64,000 nucleotides of DNA, from assembly GCF_000687555.1 (NCBI RefSeq), contig NZ_JHWJ01000019.1, forward strand, positions 1 through 64,000, written 5' to 3'. The position numbers were made by a program, and so were the translations under genes. Shown here one piece after another: positions 1 through 11,157 of the stretch. The DNA comes from [Clostridium] aerotolerans DSM 5434. GTDB lineage: Bacteria; Bacillota; Clostridia; Lachnospirales; Lachnospiraceae. Position 1 is the stretch's first letter. Each line of letters opens with the position of its first letter. Under the pieces are notes generated by a model. It was given only the letters and a program-made list of their open reading frames with translations, did no database searches and was not told the DNA's origin.

Positions 1-1864
<1,864 letters not shown>

Positions 1865-2812
1865 TTAATTAGCAGCCTGCGCTTTTGCAGAAGAAACCTT
1901 AATCTGCAATAAGAACATGCAGTATCGCAAAAGAGTGTAGCAGACGAGTAACACAGCAATTATTGTCTGAATCAATATTACTGGCTGCAGGAAAGCAGCT
2001 TCAATCCCATTTTTGATCAGATAGCCTGCAGTCTGCTTTGATGCAATCGCGCTGATGACAAATGGAAACGTAAAGGCAGAGTAACTTGGGTAAAATGGAA
2101 GTTGTAAAAGTGGAATTAACTTAACTAGTACAATTGCATAGATTACAAGTGATAGGAAAGCAAGTCCTATCACCATAACCAGATTTTTTTCTTCTACCGA
2201 TTGCAGATAAGCTGCCAGACACAGGCTTCCAGGCGCTGTAAAAATGCAAAATAGTGCCTGTGCTGGTTCCGGTATCTCAGAATATTTAATATGGCGATAC
2301 CCAACCAGCCCCAGCAAAGCAATAAAACTGATGAGTCCAAACCAGAAGGCAATTGTGCCGATTAAATTCATATGGTAAGCCGGAGCTGTGATTCCGGCAG
2401 CAGCTATCCCCACATACACAATGAAATAACTGGCGAATACATTTTTAATATTCACCTTTCTCATGAATCGATAAGTAAAGATAAGAATGAGAAGAAGATG
2501 AAGCGCAACCGCCAAAAACCAAATGAAAACTGCCAATGTACTCCAAATTGGTTTTATGTAAACAGATAACAACATAGCACCCATAGGAAATGTAGCCGAC
2601 ACACTCATCATGATTGGATTTTTAAAATCCTCATGAACAACAGTCGGATACATTGCTGCTTTCAGCACAAGGAGAATAAACAATAGGAGGGAAATGGCGC
2701 CAAACACATAGCGTATGCCCTCAGAATAACTCTGAAGCAAATTTCCCAGGGCGGCACAACCCAGCATAACACCAGACATAGGCACTGGTACACGCTTTAT
2801 GAAAGAAGTCAT
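1865..2812 (-). CDS. TDT-family membrane transporter (TehA/SLAC1-like)
   Basis: A 315-aa hydrophobic protein with about ten predicted membrane helices, matching the ten-helix tellurite-resistance/dicarboxylate transporter family. It opens with the family-like VPMSGVMLGCAALGNLL segment in the first helix. Family members are anion channels or exporters (TehA, Mae1, SLAC1); the substrate cannot be read from sequence. The gene starts 4 bases after the stop of the C_GCAxxG_C_C gene with GAGGTG as ribosome site, so the two are very likely co-transcribed and translationally coupled. Length is normal for the family. Confidence 0.8.
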   Translation of the reverse strand: MTSFIKRVPVPMSGVMLGCAALGNLLQSYSEGIRYVFGAISLLLFILLVLKAAMYPTVVHEDFKNPIMMSVSATFPMGAMLLSVYIKPIWSTLAVFIWFLAVALHLLLILIFTYRFMRKVNIKNVFASYFIVYVGIAAAGITAPAYHMNLIGTIAFWFGLISFIALLGLVGYRHIKYSEIPEPAQALFCIFTAPGSLCLAAYLQSVEEKNLVMVIGLAFLSLVIYAIVLVKLIPLLQLPFYPSYSAFTFPFVISAIASKQTAGYLIKNGIEAAFLQPVILIQTIIAVLLVCYTLLRYCMFLLQIKVSSAKAQAAN

Positions 2813-2816
2813 AGGA

Positions 2817-3305
2817 TCACCTCACTGCCGCAAGCTCATCCGTATTCACAAGATTGAATTCCCGAATGACAATCTGGGCCACCTTTTCGGCAACCAGTCC
2901 GGTAAATGCAATGCATTGTTCCTTGTGAGCGCCGCTCGCCATATCGAATTCCTTTGTGAGAACACGGCAGCACAGAGAGTTCTTTCCATTGGCTGATTTA
3001 AAATAGTCATGAAGCTCATTGGCTAACGTAAGGTTTTTTTCTACTTTTGGGTCCCCCTGCCTGGTGCGTCCAAAGAAAAGTCCAAGAGTCATAACACCTC
3101 CGGATACTGCGCCGCATACGCACTTGGAACGTCCGATTCCAACTGGAAATCCAGAGGCCATAGAAACCACCATATCTGGAACATCAAGTTCAAAGTTGTC
3201 CCGGATGGAAGATATAACGGCTTCCGAACAAAAAAATCCACCCCGAAATAGCTCCTCTGCGTCCTTTTTCACTTTCTGTGCACTGACTTCTTTTTTCATT
3301 TCCAT
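2817..3305 (-). CDS. C_GCAxxG_C_C family putative redox protein
   Basis: 162 aa with the features of the C_GCAxxG_C_C family: an N-terminal helix with GGFFCSEAV, then the central KCVCGAVSGGVMTLG segment, and further cysteines (LCCRVLTKEFD; EQCIAFTG). The family is thought to be redox-active or metal-binding but has no defined reaction. The ATG at 3305 follows AAGGGGTG at good spacing. It is first in a two-gene unit with the TDT transporter, which may hint at a linked role in anion or metalloid handling, though that is inference. Confidence 0.75.
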   Translation of the reverse strand: MEMKKEVSAQKVKKDAEELFRGGFFCSEAVISSIRDNFELDVPDMVVSMASGFPVGIGRSKCVCGAVSGGVMTLGLFFGRTRQGDPKVEKNLTLANELHDYFKSANGKNSLCCRVLTKEFDMASGAHKEQCIAFTGLVAEKVAQIVIREFNLVNTDELAAVR

Positions 3306-3469
3306 TATAAAACACCCCTTTGTAAAATTTTATAAATTAATAGTATCATACCTGTTACATATCCTCCAATTGTGTTTCTCAATGTGTGTGAAATCAGTGA
3401 TTGTTTTTATCAATAAAGCAACAGTTTGTAGAGCAATCATAGGATAAATTTCAAAGACTGATATCATAA

Positions 3470-3498
3470 TTGATACAATGGGCAAAAATATGTATAAT
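3470..3498 (+). promoter_or_regulatory. Sigma-A promoter for the receiver-domain gene
   Basis: TTGATA (3470-3475) and TATAAT (3493-3498) are separated by exactly 17 bases and lie about 55 bases upstream of the receiver-domain start. This is a near-consensus vegetative promoter. Confidence 0.7.
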
Positions 3499-3552
3499 AT
3501 ATATTATTCCTAATTACAAATAGAAAACTTTCAAAGGAACCTGGGAGGCATT

Positions 3553-3945
3553 ATGGGCATCAAGACGGTAGTGGTAGATAATTCCGAGGAATTGTTGGAT
3601 AAAATAACCCGTATTTTAAAGGATATGAAGGAGATTGAGCTATTGGGCAGCTTTAACAATGCAGTGGAAGCCATGCAATATATAAAAGAAAATCATGTGG
3701 ATCTGGTATTTTCCGATGTGGTCATGCCAGAAATCAGCGGTATCACCCTTGCAGCTAAGCTTTATGAGCTGCCAAACCCGCCGGAAGTAGTTCTTCTTTC
3801 CGGTATTCCAGGATTTTCACTGGAGGCATGGAAAATCAGAGCTTACGGATTTATCATTAAACCATATAAAAAGAACCAAATCAAAGAAATCGTAGATCAG
3901 TATATTCTGGAATATGGAGTAAGAGAATCATGCAGTTCTTTCTGA
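3553..3945 (+). CDS. Stand-alone response-regulator receiver domain
   Basis: 130 aa made only of a CheY-like receiver domain. Visible key residues are the acidic N-terminal region, the phospho-acceptor Asp in VFSDVVMPEISG (about residue 55), the switch Ser in VVLLSG and the conserved Lys in IIKPYKK. No output domain follows and no frameshifted continuation was found downstream, so it is a single-domain regulator like Spo0F or CheY. No histidine kinase is adjacent. It sits directly upstream of gdpP, but gdpP has its own promoter, so shared function is only suggested. Ribosome site is GGGAGG before the ATG. Confidence 0.85.
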   Translation: MGIKTVVVDNSEELLDKITRILKDMKEIELLGSFNNAVEAMQYIKENHVDLVFSDVVMPEISGITLAAKLYELPNPPEVVLLSGIPGFSLEAWKIRAYGFIIKPYKKNQIKEIVDQYILEYGVRESCSSF

Positions 3946-3976
3946 CAGCAAAGAAAATAGGCGTGTTTTTCTTTTA

Positions 3977-4005
3977 TGGACGAACCCATTTTCCTATGTT
4001 ATAAT
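3977..4005 (+). promoter_or_regulatory. Promoter of the gdpP-rplI-dnaB operon
   Basis: TGGACG (3977-3982), 17 bases, TATAAT (4000-4005), about 45 bases before the gdpP ATG at 4051. Its position inside a longer open frame beginning at 3976 argues that the longer start is not used. Confidence 0.6.
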
Positions 4006-4050
4006 AAGGAAATAGTGAAAAAAGACCCTTTTTTCCATAAGGAGAAAGAT

Positions 4051-6111
4051 ATGAAAGAGAAGTTTAAAATAAAGGGGCAGCTGAGAGTTTATGTGCAGTG
4101 GCCGCTTTATCTGAGTGCGCTTTGGATCGTGGCAAATATGATCATAGGTGCGGTCAGCGCAAAGGCAGGAATCATCATGGCCTTGTTTACACTTTTGTAT
4201 ACCGGGCTTGCAGTCTGGCTTTACGCATACAGAAGGCAGCGTCTGCTTGGAGGCCTTGTGGAATTTTCAGCAGAATATTCCTGGATGCAGAAGAATTTTC
4301 TTACCGATCTGGAGCTTCCCTATGGGATCGCAGATGAGAGTGGACGTGTCTTATGGGGGAACGCGGCGCTTTCAGAAGTCCTGGGAGAGGAAAAGCCTCT
4401 TAAGATAACAAGAAAGAACATAACAACCATTTTTCCAGAAATAACAAAAGAAGCTCTTAAGCTGAGTAACGGGACAGCGGAACTTCATGCTACCTTAAAT
4501 GACCGCAAATATAAGATTCATTTAAAGACAGTGACCATGGAAGGCTCGTCCCAGGGCATTGGTCAAGCAGTAGATATGGATGCCGCCGGAGAGACCCTTG
4601 TAGCGGTCTATCTTTTTGATGAGACTGAGATTCTTACTTATAAGCAGATGGTTGACGACCAGAAGATGGTCGCAGGCCTTATTTATCTGGATAATTATGA
4701 TGAAGCCTTAGAGAGTGTGGAAGAGGTCCGCCGCTCCCTTCTTACGGCGCTCATTGACCGTAAGATTACAAAGTACATTACCAACATGAATGGAATTGTG
4801 AAGAAGCTGGAAAAGGATAAGTATTTTATCGCAATAAAGCAGTCCTATATTCCGGAGCTGAAAGAAGGCCGCTTTTCCATTTTAGAAGAAGTAAAAGGCG
4901 TGAATATCGGCAACGAGATGGCAGTGACCTTAAGCATTGGCCTTGGTATGAACGGGGATACGTATTACCGCAACTATGATTTTGCCAGAATCGCCATAGA
5001 TATGGCTCTTGGCCGCGGCGGTGATCAGGCTGTAGTAAAGGATGGGGAACGGATCCAGTTCTTTGGAGGCAAAGCACCTCAGGTAGAAAAGACCACCCGT
5101 GTCAAAGCCCGTGTCAAGGCTCATGCCTTAAGAGAGCTTATGGAAACCAAAGACCGGCTCCTAATCATGGGACACCGGCTCACAGACGTAGATTCCTTTG
5201 GAGCCGCAGTTGGTATCTACCGTATTGCAACTGCCTTAAATAAAAAGGCCCACATTATAATTAATGAAGTGACCACTTCTGTTCGTCCCTTGCAGGACCG
5301 GTTTATTGGAAATCCCGATTATCCCGATGATTTGTTCCTTACAGGAGCAAAGGCAGCAGAGCTTGTGGACGCCAACACCATTTTGGTGGTTGTGGATGTA
5401 AACCGTCCAAGTATTACCGATGCACCTGAGCTTTTGCGTATGGTAAAGACCATTGTGGTTCTAGATCATCACAGACAAAGCAGTGAGATCATCGAGAATG
5501 CGGTATTATCCTATGTGGAGCCATACGCTTCCTCAGCCTGTGAGATGGTTGCGGAGGTGCTTCAGTATATTGCGGACGGAATTAAGATTAAGTCTGCAGA
5601 GGCAGACGCCCTGTATGCGGGAATCGTCATTGATACTCATAATTTCACCAATCAGACTGGGGTCAGGACCTTTGAAGCAGCGGCATTTCTTAAGCGGAAC
5701 GGAGCTGATGTGGTCCGTGTGAGAAAGCTGTTTCGGGATGACCTTGATGATTACAAGGCAAAAGCAGAAGCAGTCCGTGAGGCAGAGATTTTTGAAAAAT
5801 ATTTTGCAATCAGTGTCTGCCCATCGGAAGGAATCGGAAGCCCTACGGTCATTGGGGCTCAGGCAGCCAATGAGCTACTTGATATAGCAGGCATTAAGGC
5901 ATCCGTCGTAATGTCACATTATAACAATACGGTGTTCATGAGCGCTCGTTCTATTGACGAGGTTAATGTCCAGGTCATGATGGAAAAACTGGGAGGCGGA
6001 GGCCACCGTACCATAGCAGGCGCACAGCTTGCAGATGTGACCATTGAAGAAGCAAAAACCCGCTTAAAAGCGGTTATCAAAGAGATGTTAGAGAAGGGAG
6101 ACATATCATAA
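4051..6111 (+). CDS. gdpP: GdpP-type cyclic-di-AMP phosphodiesterase (DHH/DHHA1)
   Basis: A 686-aa membrane protein with the full GdpP layout: two N-terminal helices (about residues 15-60), a PAS-like region (about 70-160), a degenerate GGDEF domain (about 165-300), then DHH and DHHA1 phosphoesterase domains. Catalytic motifs are visible: [12 protein letters not shown] (Asp-x-Asp), VVLDHHRQ (DHH), VIDTHNF and, near the end, [13 protein letters not shown]. The family hydrolyses c-di-AMP to pApA, controlling potassium and osmolyte balance and wall stress. Start 4051 is chosen because AAGGAG lies just upstream and a promoter lies in the extra codons of the longer frame. The stop overlaps the rplI ATG by one base (TAATG), indicating coupling. 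Confidence 0.95.
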   Translation: MKEKFKIKGQLRVYVQWPLYLSALWIVANMIIGAVSAKAGIIMALFTLLYTGLAVWLYAYRRQRLLGGLVEFSAEYSWMQKNFLTDLELPYGIADESGRVLWGNAALSEVLGEEKPLKITRKNITTIFPEITKEALKLSNGTAELHATLNDRKYKIHLKTVTMEGSSQGIGQAVDMDAAGETLVAVYLFDETEILTYKQMVDDQKMVAGLIYLDNYDEALESVEEVRRSLLTALIDRKITKYITNMNGIVKKLEKDKYFIAIKQSYIPELKEGRFSILEEVKGVNIGNEMAVTLSIGLGMNGDTYYRNYDFARIAIDMALGRGGDQAVVKDGERIQFFGGKAPQVEKTTRVKARVKAHALRELMETKDRLLIMGHRLTDVDSFGAAVGIYRIATALNKKAHIIINEVTTSVRPLQDRFIGNPDYPDDLFLTGAKAAELVDANTILVVVDVNRPSITDAPELLRMVKTIVVLDHHRQSSEIIENAVLSYVEPYASSACEMVAEVLQYIADGIKIKSAEADALYAGIVIDTHNFTNQTGVRTFEAAAFLKRNGADVVRVRKLFRDDLDDYKAKAEAVREAEIFEKYFAISVCPSEGIGSPTVIGAQAANELLDIAGIKASVVMSHYNNTVFMSARSIDEVNVQVMMEKLGGGGHRTIAGAQLADVTIEEAKTRLKAVIKEMLEKGDIS

Positions 6112-6557
6112 TGGATATTGTATTATTAGAAGACGTAAAGGCATTAGGAAAAAAGGGACAAATCGTTAAGGTGAACGATGGATATGCAAGAAATTTCATT
6201 CTCCCCAAAAAACTTGGAATGGAAGCAACTTCAAAGAACTTAAATGACTTAAAGCTTCAGAAGGCAAACGAAGCTAAAATTCAAGCAGAGCAGTTAGAGG
6301 CAGCGAAAGAACTTGCAGCTAAATTAGGAGAGCTTTCCATCACACTGTCTATCCGGGCAGGAGAGGGCGGAAGAGCGTTTGGTTCCGTATCAGGCAAGGA
6401 GATTTCCCAGGCCATTCAAACTCAGCTGGGTCTGGATATTGATAAGAAGAAGCTGGTCCTTCCTGAGCCTCTTAAGACCTTTGGCTCTCACGAAGTACCC
6501 ATTAAGCTTCATAAAGAAGTAACTGCAAAACTGATTGTTAAGGTAGTAGAAAGCTAG
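6111..6557 (+). CDS. rplI: 50S ribosomal protein L9
   Basis: 148 aa, the normal length for bacterial L9. The N-terminal domain carries the signature [22 protein letters not shown], followed by the long connecting helix and the C-terminal domain ([21 protein letters not shown]). L9 binds 23S rRNA near the L1 stalk and supports reading-frame fidelity. The gene overlaps gdpP by one base and is followed after 11 bases by dnaB, a conserved order in Firmicutes. Confidence 0.97.
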   Translation: MDIVLLEDVKALGKKGQIVKVNDGYARNFILPKKLGMEATSKNLNDLKLQKANEAKIQAEQLEAAKELAAKLGELSITLSIRAGEGGRAFGSVSGKEISQAIQTQLGLDIDKKKLVLPEPLKTFGSHEVPIKLHKEVTAKLIVKVVES

Positions 6558-6568
6558 GAGGCAAAACC

Positions 6569-7903
6569 ATGGATGACGCCCTGATCAAGCGGGTGCTCCC
6601 CCACAGCATAGAGGCAGAACAGTCTGTCATTGGTTCCATGTTAATGGACCGGGATGCCATTATTTCAGCTTCCGAGATCGTAACCGCAGGAGACTTTTAT
6701 CAGCACCAGTATGGCATCATGTTTGAGGCCATGCTGGAGCTTTTTAATGAGAACCTGCCCGTGGATTTAGTAACCCTTCAGAACCGGTTAAAGGAAAAGG
6801 ATGTACCACCTGAGGTATCCAGCCTGGAGTTCGTCCGGGAGATCATTACCACAGTGCCTACCTCCGCCAATGTAAAGTCCTATGCCAATATTGTAAGGGA
6901 TAAGGCGGTATTAAGGCGTCTCATTAAGGTCAATGAAGAGATTGCCAATACATGTTACGTAGGAAAAGAGCCACTGGAAACTATAATGGCTTATACGGAA
7001 AAGACCATTTTCAATCTGTTACAGAACCGTAATTCCGGGGAGTTTGTTCCAATCCGGCAGGTTGCCATGAATGTACTGGAAAAGATCGAGGAAGCTTCGA
7101 AAAACCAGGGGACCGTTACAGGTATTCCTACTGGATTCATTGATTTAGATTATAAGACCTCTGGCCTGCAGCCCTCTGATTTCATCTTAATTGCGGCCCG
7201 TCCCTCCATGGGTAAGACTGCCTTCGTTTTGAACCTGGTAGACCATGTAGCGGTTAAGAAAGGCCTTCCAGCCATGGTATTCAGTCTGGAGATGTCAAAG
7301 GAGCAGCTGGTAAACCGTATGCTCGCCATGGAATCCAACGTAGACTCCCAGAAGCTTAGAACTGGAACCCTATCCGATACGGACTGGGACGCTGTAGTAG
7401 AGGGAATCGGAGTCATTGGTAATTCCAAGCTGATCATCGACGATACCCCTGGAATCTCCATTATGGAGCTTCGTTCCAAGTGTAGGAAGATGAAGCTGGA
7501 ATACGGTCTTAGCGTAGTCATCATCGACTACCTACAGCTTATGAGCGGAAGCGGAAAAGGCGGAGATAACAGACAGCAGGAGATTTCAGAGATTTCCAGA
7601 TCCTTAAAGGCCCTGGCAAGAGAGATGAACGCGCCGGTTATCGCATTATCCCAGCTCAGCCGTGCCTGTGAGACCAGACAGGATCACAGGCCCATGCTTT
7701 CTGACCTTCGAGAGTCAGGAGCCATCGAGCAGGATGCCGACGTTGTTATGTTCTTATATCGAGATGATTATTATAATAAGGATACGGATATGCCTAATAT
7801 TGCAGAAGTCATCATTGCAAAACAGAGAAACGGTCCTATAGGAACGGTAAATCTGGTCTGGAGACCAGAGTATACAAAGTTTGCAAATATGGCAAGACAA
7901 TAA
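6569..7903 (+). CDS. dnaB: Replicative DNA helicase DnaB
   Basis: 444 aa, full length. N-terminal helical domain begins PHSIEAEQSVIGSML; the RecA-like motor domain carries Walker A ARPSMGKTAF, Walker B VVIIDYLQLM and the SQLSR and DLRESGAIEQDADVV motifs. The protein is the hexameric helicase that unwinds DNA at the fork and recruits primase. The ribosome site AGGAGG overlaps the end of rplI. A strong bidirectional terminator follows immediately, closing the gdpP-rplI-dnaB unit. Confidence 0.97.
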   Translation: MDDALIKRVLPHSIEAEQSVIGSMLMDRDAIISASEIVTAGDFYQHQYGIMFEAMLELFNENLPVDLVTLQNRLKEKDVPPEVSSLEFVREIITTVPTSANVKSYANIVRDKAVLRRLIKVNEEIANTCYVGKEPLETIMAYTEKTIFNLLQNRNSGEFVPIRQVAMNVLEKIEEASKNQGTVTGIPTGFIDLDYKTSGLQPSDFILIAARPSMGKTAFVLNLVDHVAVKKGLPAMVFSLEMSKEQLVNRMLAMESNVDSQKLRTGTLSDTDWDAVVEGIGVIGNSKLIIDDTPGISIMELRSKCRKMKLEYGLSVVIIDYLQLMSGSGKGGDNRQQEISEISRSLKALAREMNAPVIALSQLSRACETRQDHRPMLSDLRESGAIEQDADVVMFLYRDDYYNKDTDMPNIAEVIIAKQRNGPIGTVNLVWRPEYTKFANMARQ

Positions 7904-7913
7904 GAGGAATAGA

Positions 7914-7968
7914 AAAAAGGAGTGGAGGAAAATCACCAGGTTTCAGTGATTTTCCTCCACTCCTTTTT
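7914..7968. terminator. Bidirectional rho-independent terminator
   Basis: A perfect 23-base stem (arms 7914-7936 and 7946-7968) with a 9-base loop, A-run on the left and T-run on the right. It serves dnaB on the plus strand and the convergent hydrolase gene on the minus strand. Confidence 0.9.
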
Positions 7969-8004
7969 GAGTCTTGAAGCTGAGACTCATGGCTCTTTTG
8001 GCTT

Positions 8005-9009
8005 CTATTCTGAGGGAAGGGCACCTTCCTGTGATACTTCCTTCATGTAAGCTTTAAATTCCTGGGCTATTTCCTTGTATTTTGTATGGTGAAGATAATG
8101 AGTGCCCTCCATGGGAATCACCTTACCATATTTAGATTGCTTTGCCTGTTCCTCATGGAGGGGGAGCCACCAGGAATTATTCTCGTTATTGGACAGTACA
8201 AAAAGGAGCATTGGTAGATCGTGAGGATAGGTAAGGTTTTCTCCGTTTTTAAAATTGGAACCAAGGTGTTTTAATTCGTTGATCATCGTAGGATTGGTGC
8301 TTACCTGATTGGATATCAGATTCATCTGCTCCCGGGAGTGCTCATCCGGCGGAAAGGATTCATAACGATTGGCCTCCAGCTTTTTGACCAATCGCATCAG
8401 ACCGGAACGCTTCAGAAAATCAAAGGTCTTTAAAGGCAGCTTAGCGTCCATTCCTGGCTGATTGGGAACACTGCTGTCAATTCCTATAAAAGCCTGGACT
8501 TCATCCCGGTAGTTGTTTACATAGGTGGCGCCATAGAGACCTGTGATGGAATGGCCCATTAAGATGTAATGATCCAGCTTTAGCTGCTGTACGGCCTGAT
8601 GAATCTCGCTAACGATATTCTCTGTTGTTCTTTCTTTGTCGGTTCTGTCGCTGAGTCCATAACCAAAGGGTTCTATGGCTACTACCCTGTAATCCGTCGA
8701 CAATTCGTCAATGAGTGGTTTAAAGTCCAAAACAGGAGATGGAGTGCCTTGTCCGGGGAGAAGGACGATGGTCTGATCTCCATTTCCCTGTATGAAAACA
8801 TTCATCTTTTTTCCATCAACCTCTACAGACTGACCATAAGGTTCGATTTTTTTCTTTTCCATGCGGTTGCAGATTGCATTCACCACATAAGTGATAGCCA
8901 GAAACAGTATGAGAACGATTACGATTCCTGCGATTATTCTTAATAACAGGCGCATCAACTTACCGGGCCTATTTTCCATACTATCTTTCGTTTCTAATGT
9001 CTTTGCCAT
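8005..9009 (-). CDS. Membrane-anchored alpha/beta hydrolase
   Basis: 334 aa. Residues about 20-45 form one hydrophobic helix (RLLLRIIAGIVIVLILFLAI) with a short charged cytoplasmic tail, placing the hydrolase domain outside the membrane. The fold is recognisable from VLLPGQGTPSP (oxyanion region), the nucleophile elbow MGHSITG and the late His in MEGTHYLHH. The family covers esterases, lipases and proline iminopeptidase-like enzymes; the substrate is unknown. Start 9009 is preferred over the ATG at 9015 because AGGAG lies only about two bases from the latter but at proper distance from the former. Monocistronic, ended by a bidirectional terminator shared with dnaB. Confidence 0.8.
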   Translation of the reverse strand: MAKTLETKDSMENRPGKLMRLLLRIIAGIVIVLILFLAITYVVNAICNRMEKKKIEPYGQSVEVDGKKMNVFIQGNGDQTIVLLPGQGTPSPVLDFKPLIDELSTDYRVVAIEPFGYGLSDRTDKERTTENIVSEIHQAVQQLKLDHYILMGHSITGLYGATYVNNYRDEVQAFIGIDSSVPNQPGMDAKLPLKTFDFLKRSGLMRLVKKLEANRYESFPPDEHSREQMNLISNQVSTNPTMINELKHLGSNFKNGENLTYPHDLPMLLFVLSNNENNSWWLPLHEEQAKQSKYGKVIPMEGTHYLHHTKYKEIAQEFKAYMKEVSQEGALPSE

Positions 9010-9315
9010 GGTCATTTCTCCTGTCTATCTAAGGTTAAAGCTATTTTATCACATATTTCAATTCGTATAAAATAATATGTCCTCTTTACACTGGTATTAT
9101 GTAGCCCATAGAAGTAAGTATCAAAGAGAGAAGTATCATAGTGTCAATATGAGGGAAAGAATGAACGTCATAAGCAATTTCAATGGTTTTTCATTAAAAT
9201 ATCTCCCAATATCCTAAAAAAATTTCATTCTATATTCATAATCCGTATGAAACCAGCATATGATATAAATAGTAAGGTTATGAAAACTTAGTGAACCAAA
9301 GGAGAGGATATAGCT
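9010..9315. other. Divergent intergenic region, no gene
   Basis: About 300 AT-rich bases between the divergent hydrolase and MerR-like genes. It must contain both promoters; a TATAAA-like -10 lies near 9263-9270 for the plus-strand gene. No strong repeat or hairpin was seen. Confidence 0.3.
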
Positions 9316-9975
9316 ATGGCTGAGATACATTACTTAATATCGGATGCATCGCGGAAAGTCGATGTGGAATCCCATGTCCTTCGATACTGGGAGGACGAGC
9401 TTCAATTAGACATTCCCAGAAATGAGATGGGGCACCGGTATTACACCGAGACCCACATCCGTTTATTCAGGCAGATCAAAGACTTGAAAGAAAAGGGATA
9501 CCAGTTAAAAGCCATCAAAACAGCGCTTGATAAGGTCATTGAGGGAAGCGAAGATCCCATCATCCCCGATGATTTATTGGAGGGCCAGATCACTCAGGAA
9601 TTAAAAGAGGGAAGCTTATCTGGTCAAGAGGGCGGGACAGTCCTGGACATACATAATACAGCGCCGGTTTCCATTGCCTCAGAGAAAATGGAGCAGTTCC
9701 AGGAGATCATGAACCACATTATTGGACGAGCCTTAGAAGTCAATAATGAGCAGCTGAGCCAAGATGTAAGCTGTCTGGTCAATGACAAGGTCATTAAGGA
9801 AATGCAGTATTTAATGAGTTTAAAAGAAGAAAAAGAAGAAGAGCGTTACAAGCAATTGGACGAGCTTTTAAGAACGTATCAAAAAGACAACAAAGGCCGT
9901 GCCGAAGCAGCCGCTTCCAAGATTCCCTTTTTCAACCGCAAAAAAAAGTTCGGGAGAAACGGGAAAAAACTGTAA
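9316..9975 (+). CDS. MerR-family transcriptional regulator
   Basis: 219 aa. The first 70 residues form a MerR-type winged helix: ISDASRKVDVESHVLRYWEDE, then NEMGHRYYTETHIRLFRQIKDLKEKGYQLKAIK. The middle is variable and the C-terminal part is charged and coiled-coil-like, ending in a very basic tail (FFNRKKKFGRNGKK). There is no cysteine cluster for metal sensing, so it resembles the Clostridial/Bacillus MerR-like proteins of unknown ligand rather than metal sensors. GGAGAGG is the ribosome site. It stands alone between its promoter region and a terminator. Confidence 0.8.
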   Translation: MAEIHYLISDASRKVDVESHVLRYWEDELQLDIPRNEMGHRYYTETHIRLFRQIKDLKEKGYQLKAIKTALDKVIEGSEDPIIPDDLLEGQITQELKEGSLSGQEGGTVLDIHNTAPVSIASEKMEQFQEIMNHIIGRALEVNNEQLSQDVSCLVNDKVIKEMQYLMSLKEEKEEERYKQLDELLRTYQKDNKGRAEAAASKIPFFNRKKKFGRNGKKL

Positions 9976-10020
9976 CACCACACTACTTTCAGATAAAACA
10001 ACAGGGGAACCTGTTCAGGC

Positions 10021-10062
10021 AAAAATCCGCAGTTGCCACTGAAAGTGAGACTGCGGATTTTT
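10021..10062. terminator. Bidirectional terminator
   Basis: Arms 10021-10032 and 10051-10062 are a perfect 12-base inverted repeat (AAAAATCCGCAG) with an 18-base loop, A-rich on one side and T-rich on the other. It separates the convergent MerR-like and glutamine-amidotransferase-like genes. Confidence 0.85.
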
Positions 10063-10070
10063 CTATAAAC

Positions 10071-10787
10071 TTATTCTTTTCTACATGCATCAACAAACGT
10101 CTGAAACATTCGTAACGCCACATCATCTTTTTCCCATAAATATTCCGGATGCCACTGAACACCTAAAAAGAAGGGGTAACCAGGCATTTCTATGGCCTCC
10201 ACCAGCTGATCCGGGGACCATGCCGTTGCAACAAGACCAGGTGCCACCTCTCTGACTGCCTGATGGTGCATGCTGTTCACCTTTAATTCTGATTTCCCTG
10301 CAATGGAAGAAAGAAGGCTGTCATCTGATAACGTGACCGTATGGCTTGGCATGTTGTAATAAAATGGCTGGGAATGGGCGATGGGGAAGTCACGTTTCAC
10401 CTGAGAAGGGATATCCTGCCAGATATCACCGCCAAGCCCGATGTTTAAAATCTGGATTCCCCGGCAGATGCCAAGCACCGGTTTTCCAAGGGCTAAAATC
10501 AGGGGAAGGAGAGTCAGCTCCATCTGATCCCGTTCCTTAGAAACATTACCACAGCCTTCTCTTGTTTCTTCTCCAAATAAAAAAGGATGGACATCAGGTC
10601 CTCCTGCAAACAGGAAGCCGTCTAGTTCATCGGTAAGCTGCTTTAGATCATCTTCGGAAGCTTCTAAGGGCATGACAACAGGAATGGCTCCTGCGGCCTT
10701 TAAGGCCCTTAAATAGGTGGGACGCATCTTAATATCGTGATTATCCGTATCGTGATAAGGCGTGAGACCAATCAGAGGTTTTCTCAT
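10071..10787 (-). CDS. Class-I glutamine amidotransferase-like hydrolase (peptidase C26, PuuD-like)
   Basis: 238 aa. The nucleophile Cys is in PVLGICRGIQILNIGLGGDIWQD and the His/Glu pair in GVQWHPEYLW, the catalytic set of gamma-glutamyl-gamma-aminobutyrate hydrolase and related C26 peptidases. N-terminal PLIGLTPYHDTDNH and GFLFAGGPDVHPFLFGE match the family. Enzymes of this group release glutamate from gamma-glutamyl compounds in polyamine or other amine degradation. No polyamine genes are nearby, so the substrate is open. Length is typical. Confidence 0.85.
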   Translation of the reverse strand: MRKPLIGLTPYHDTDNHDIKMRPTYLRALKAAGAIPVVMPLEASEDDLKQLTDELDGFLFAGGPDVHPFLFGEETREGCGNVSKERDQMELTLLPLILALGKPVLGICRGIQILNIGLGGDIWQDIPSQVKRDFPIAHSQPFYYNMPSHTVTLSDDSLLSSIAGKSELKVNSMHHQAVREVAPGLVATAWSPDQLVEAIEMPGYPFFLGVQWHPEYLWEKDDVALRMFQTFVDACRKE

Positions 10788-10836
10788 ATAGAAACATCCT
10801 TTCTCTCATCATAGAAGGAGATAAAAAGAAATAACA

Positions 10837-10866
10837 AAATGCCCCTTCCTTACGGAAGAGGCATTT
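10837..10866 (-). terminator. Terminator of the ferredoxin gene
   Basis: A 13-base perfect stem (10837-10849 with 10854-10866) closed by a 4-base loop, just downstream of the ferredoxin stop on the minus strand. The following U content is moderate. Confidence 0.7.
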
Positions 10867-10879
10867 ATGTATTCATAAA

Positions 10880-11050
10880 TTAAGCTTCGGAAATAGCTCC
10901 AGTTGGGCATACACCTTCACAAGCGCCGCAATCGATACAGGAATCAGCATCAATAACGAACATAGAATCGCCCTGGCTGATAGCGCTTACTGGGCACTCG
11001 CCTTCACAGGTTCCGCAACTAACACAAGCATCACTAATAACACGTGCCAT
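10880..11050 (-). CDS. 2[4Fe-4S] ferredoxin
   Basis: A 56-aa protein with two classic clostridial ferredoxin motifs: CVSCGTCEGECP and CIDCGACEGVCP, separated by about 18 residues. Such proteins carry single electrons for pyruvate:ferredoxin oxidoreductase, hydrogenase and radical-SAM activation. The ribosome site AAGGAGG lies at ideal spacing before ATG 11048-11050. It lies just downstream of the pyruvate formate-lyase operon on the same strand, so it may serve as electron donor for the activating enzyme; that link is inference. Confidence 0.95.
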   Translation of the reverse strand: MARVISDACVSCGTCEGECPVSAISQGDSMFVIDADSCIDCGACEGVCPTGAISEA

Positions 11051-11157
11051 TATAAATTACCTCCTTATATTCTATACATTTTTCTATATTTTATACTATT
11101 AATAAAAATTAATCAAGTAGTAAACTATGCATTTCATGTATAATTTTAGGAGCAAAG

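Noticed and set aside
3976-4050. Upstream extension of GdpP by 25 codons
   Set aside because: The extension contains the probable promoter (3977-4005), whereas AAGGAG precedes ATG 4051.
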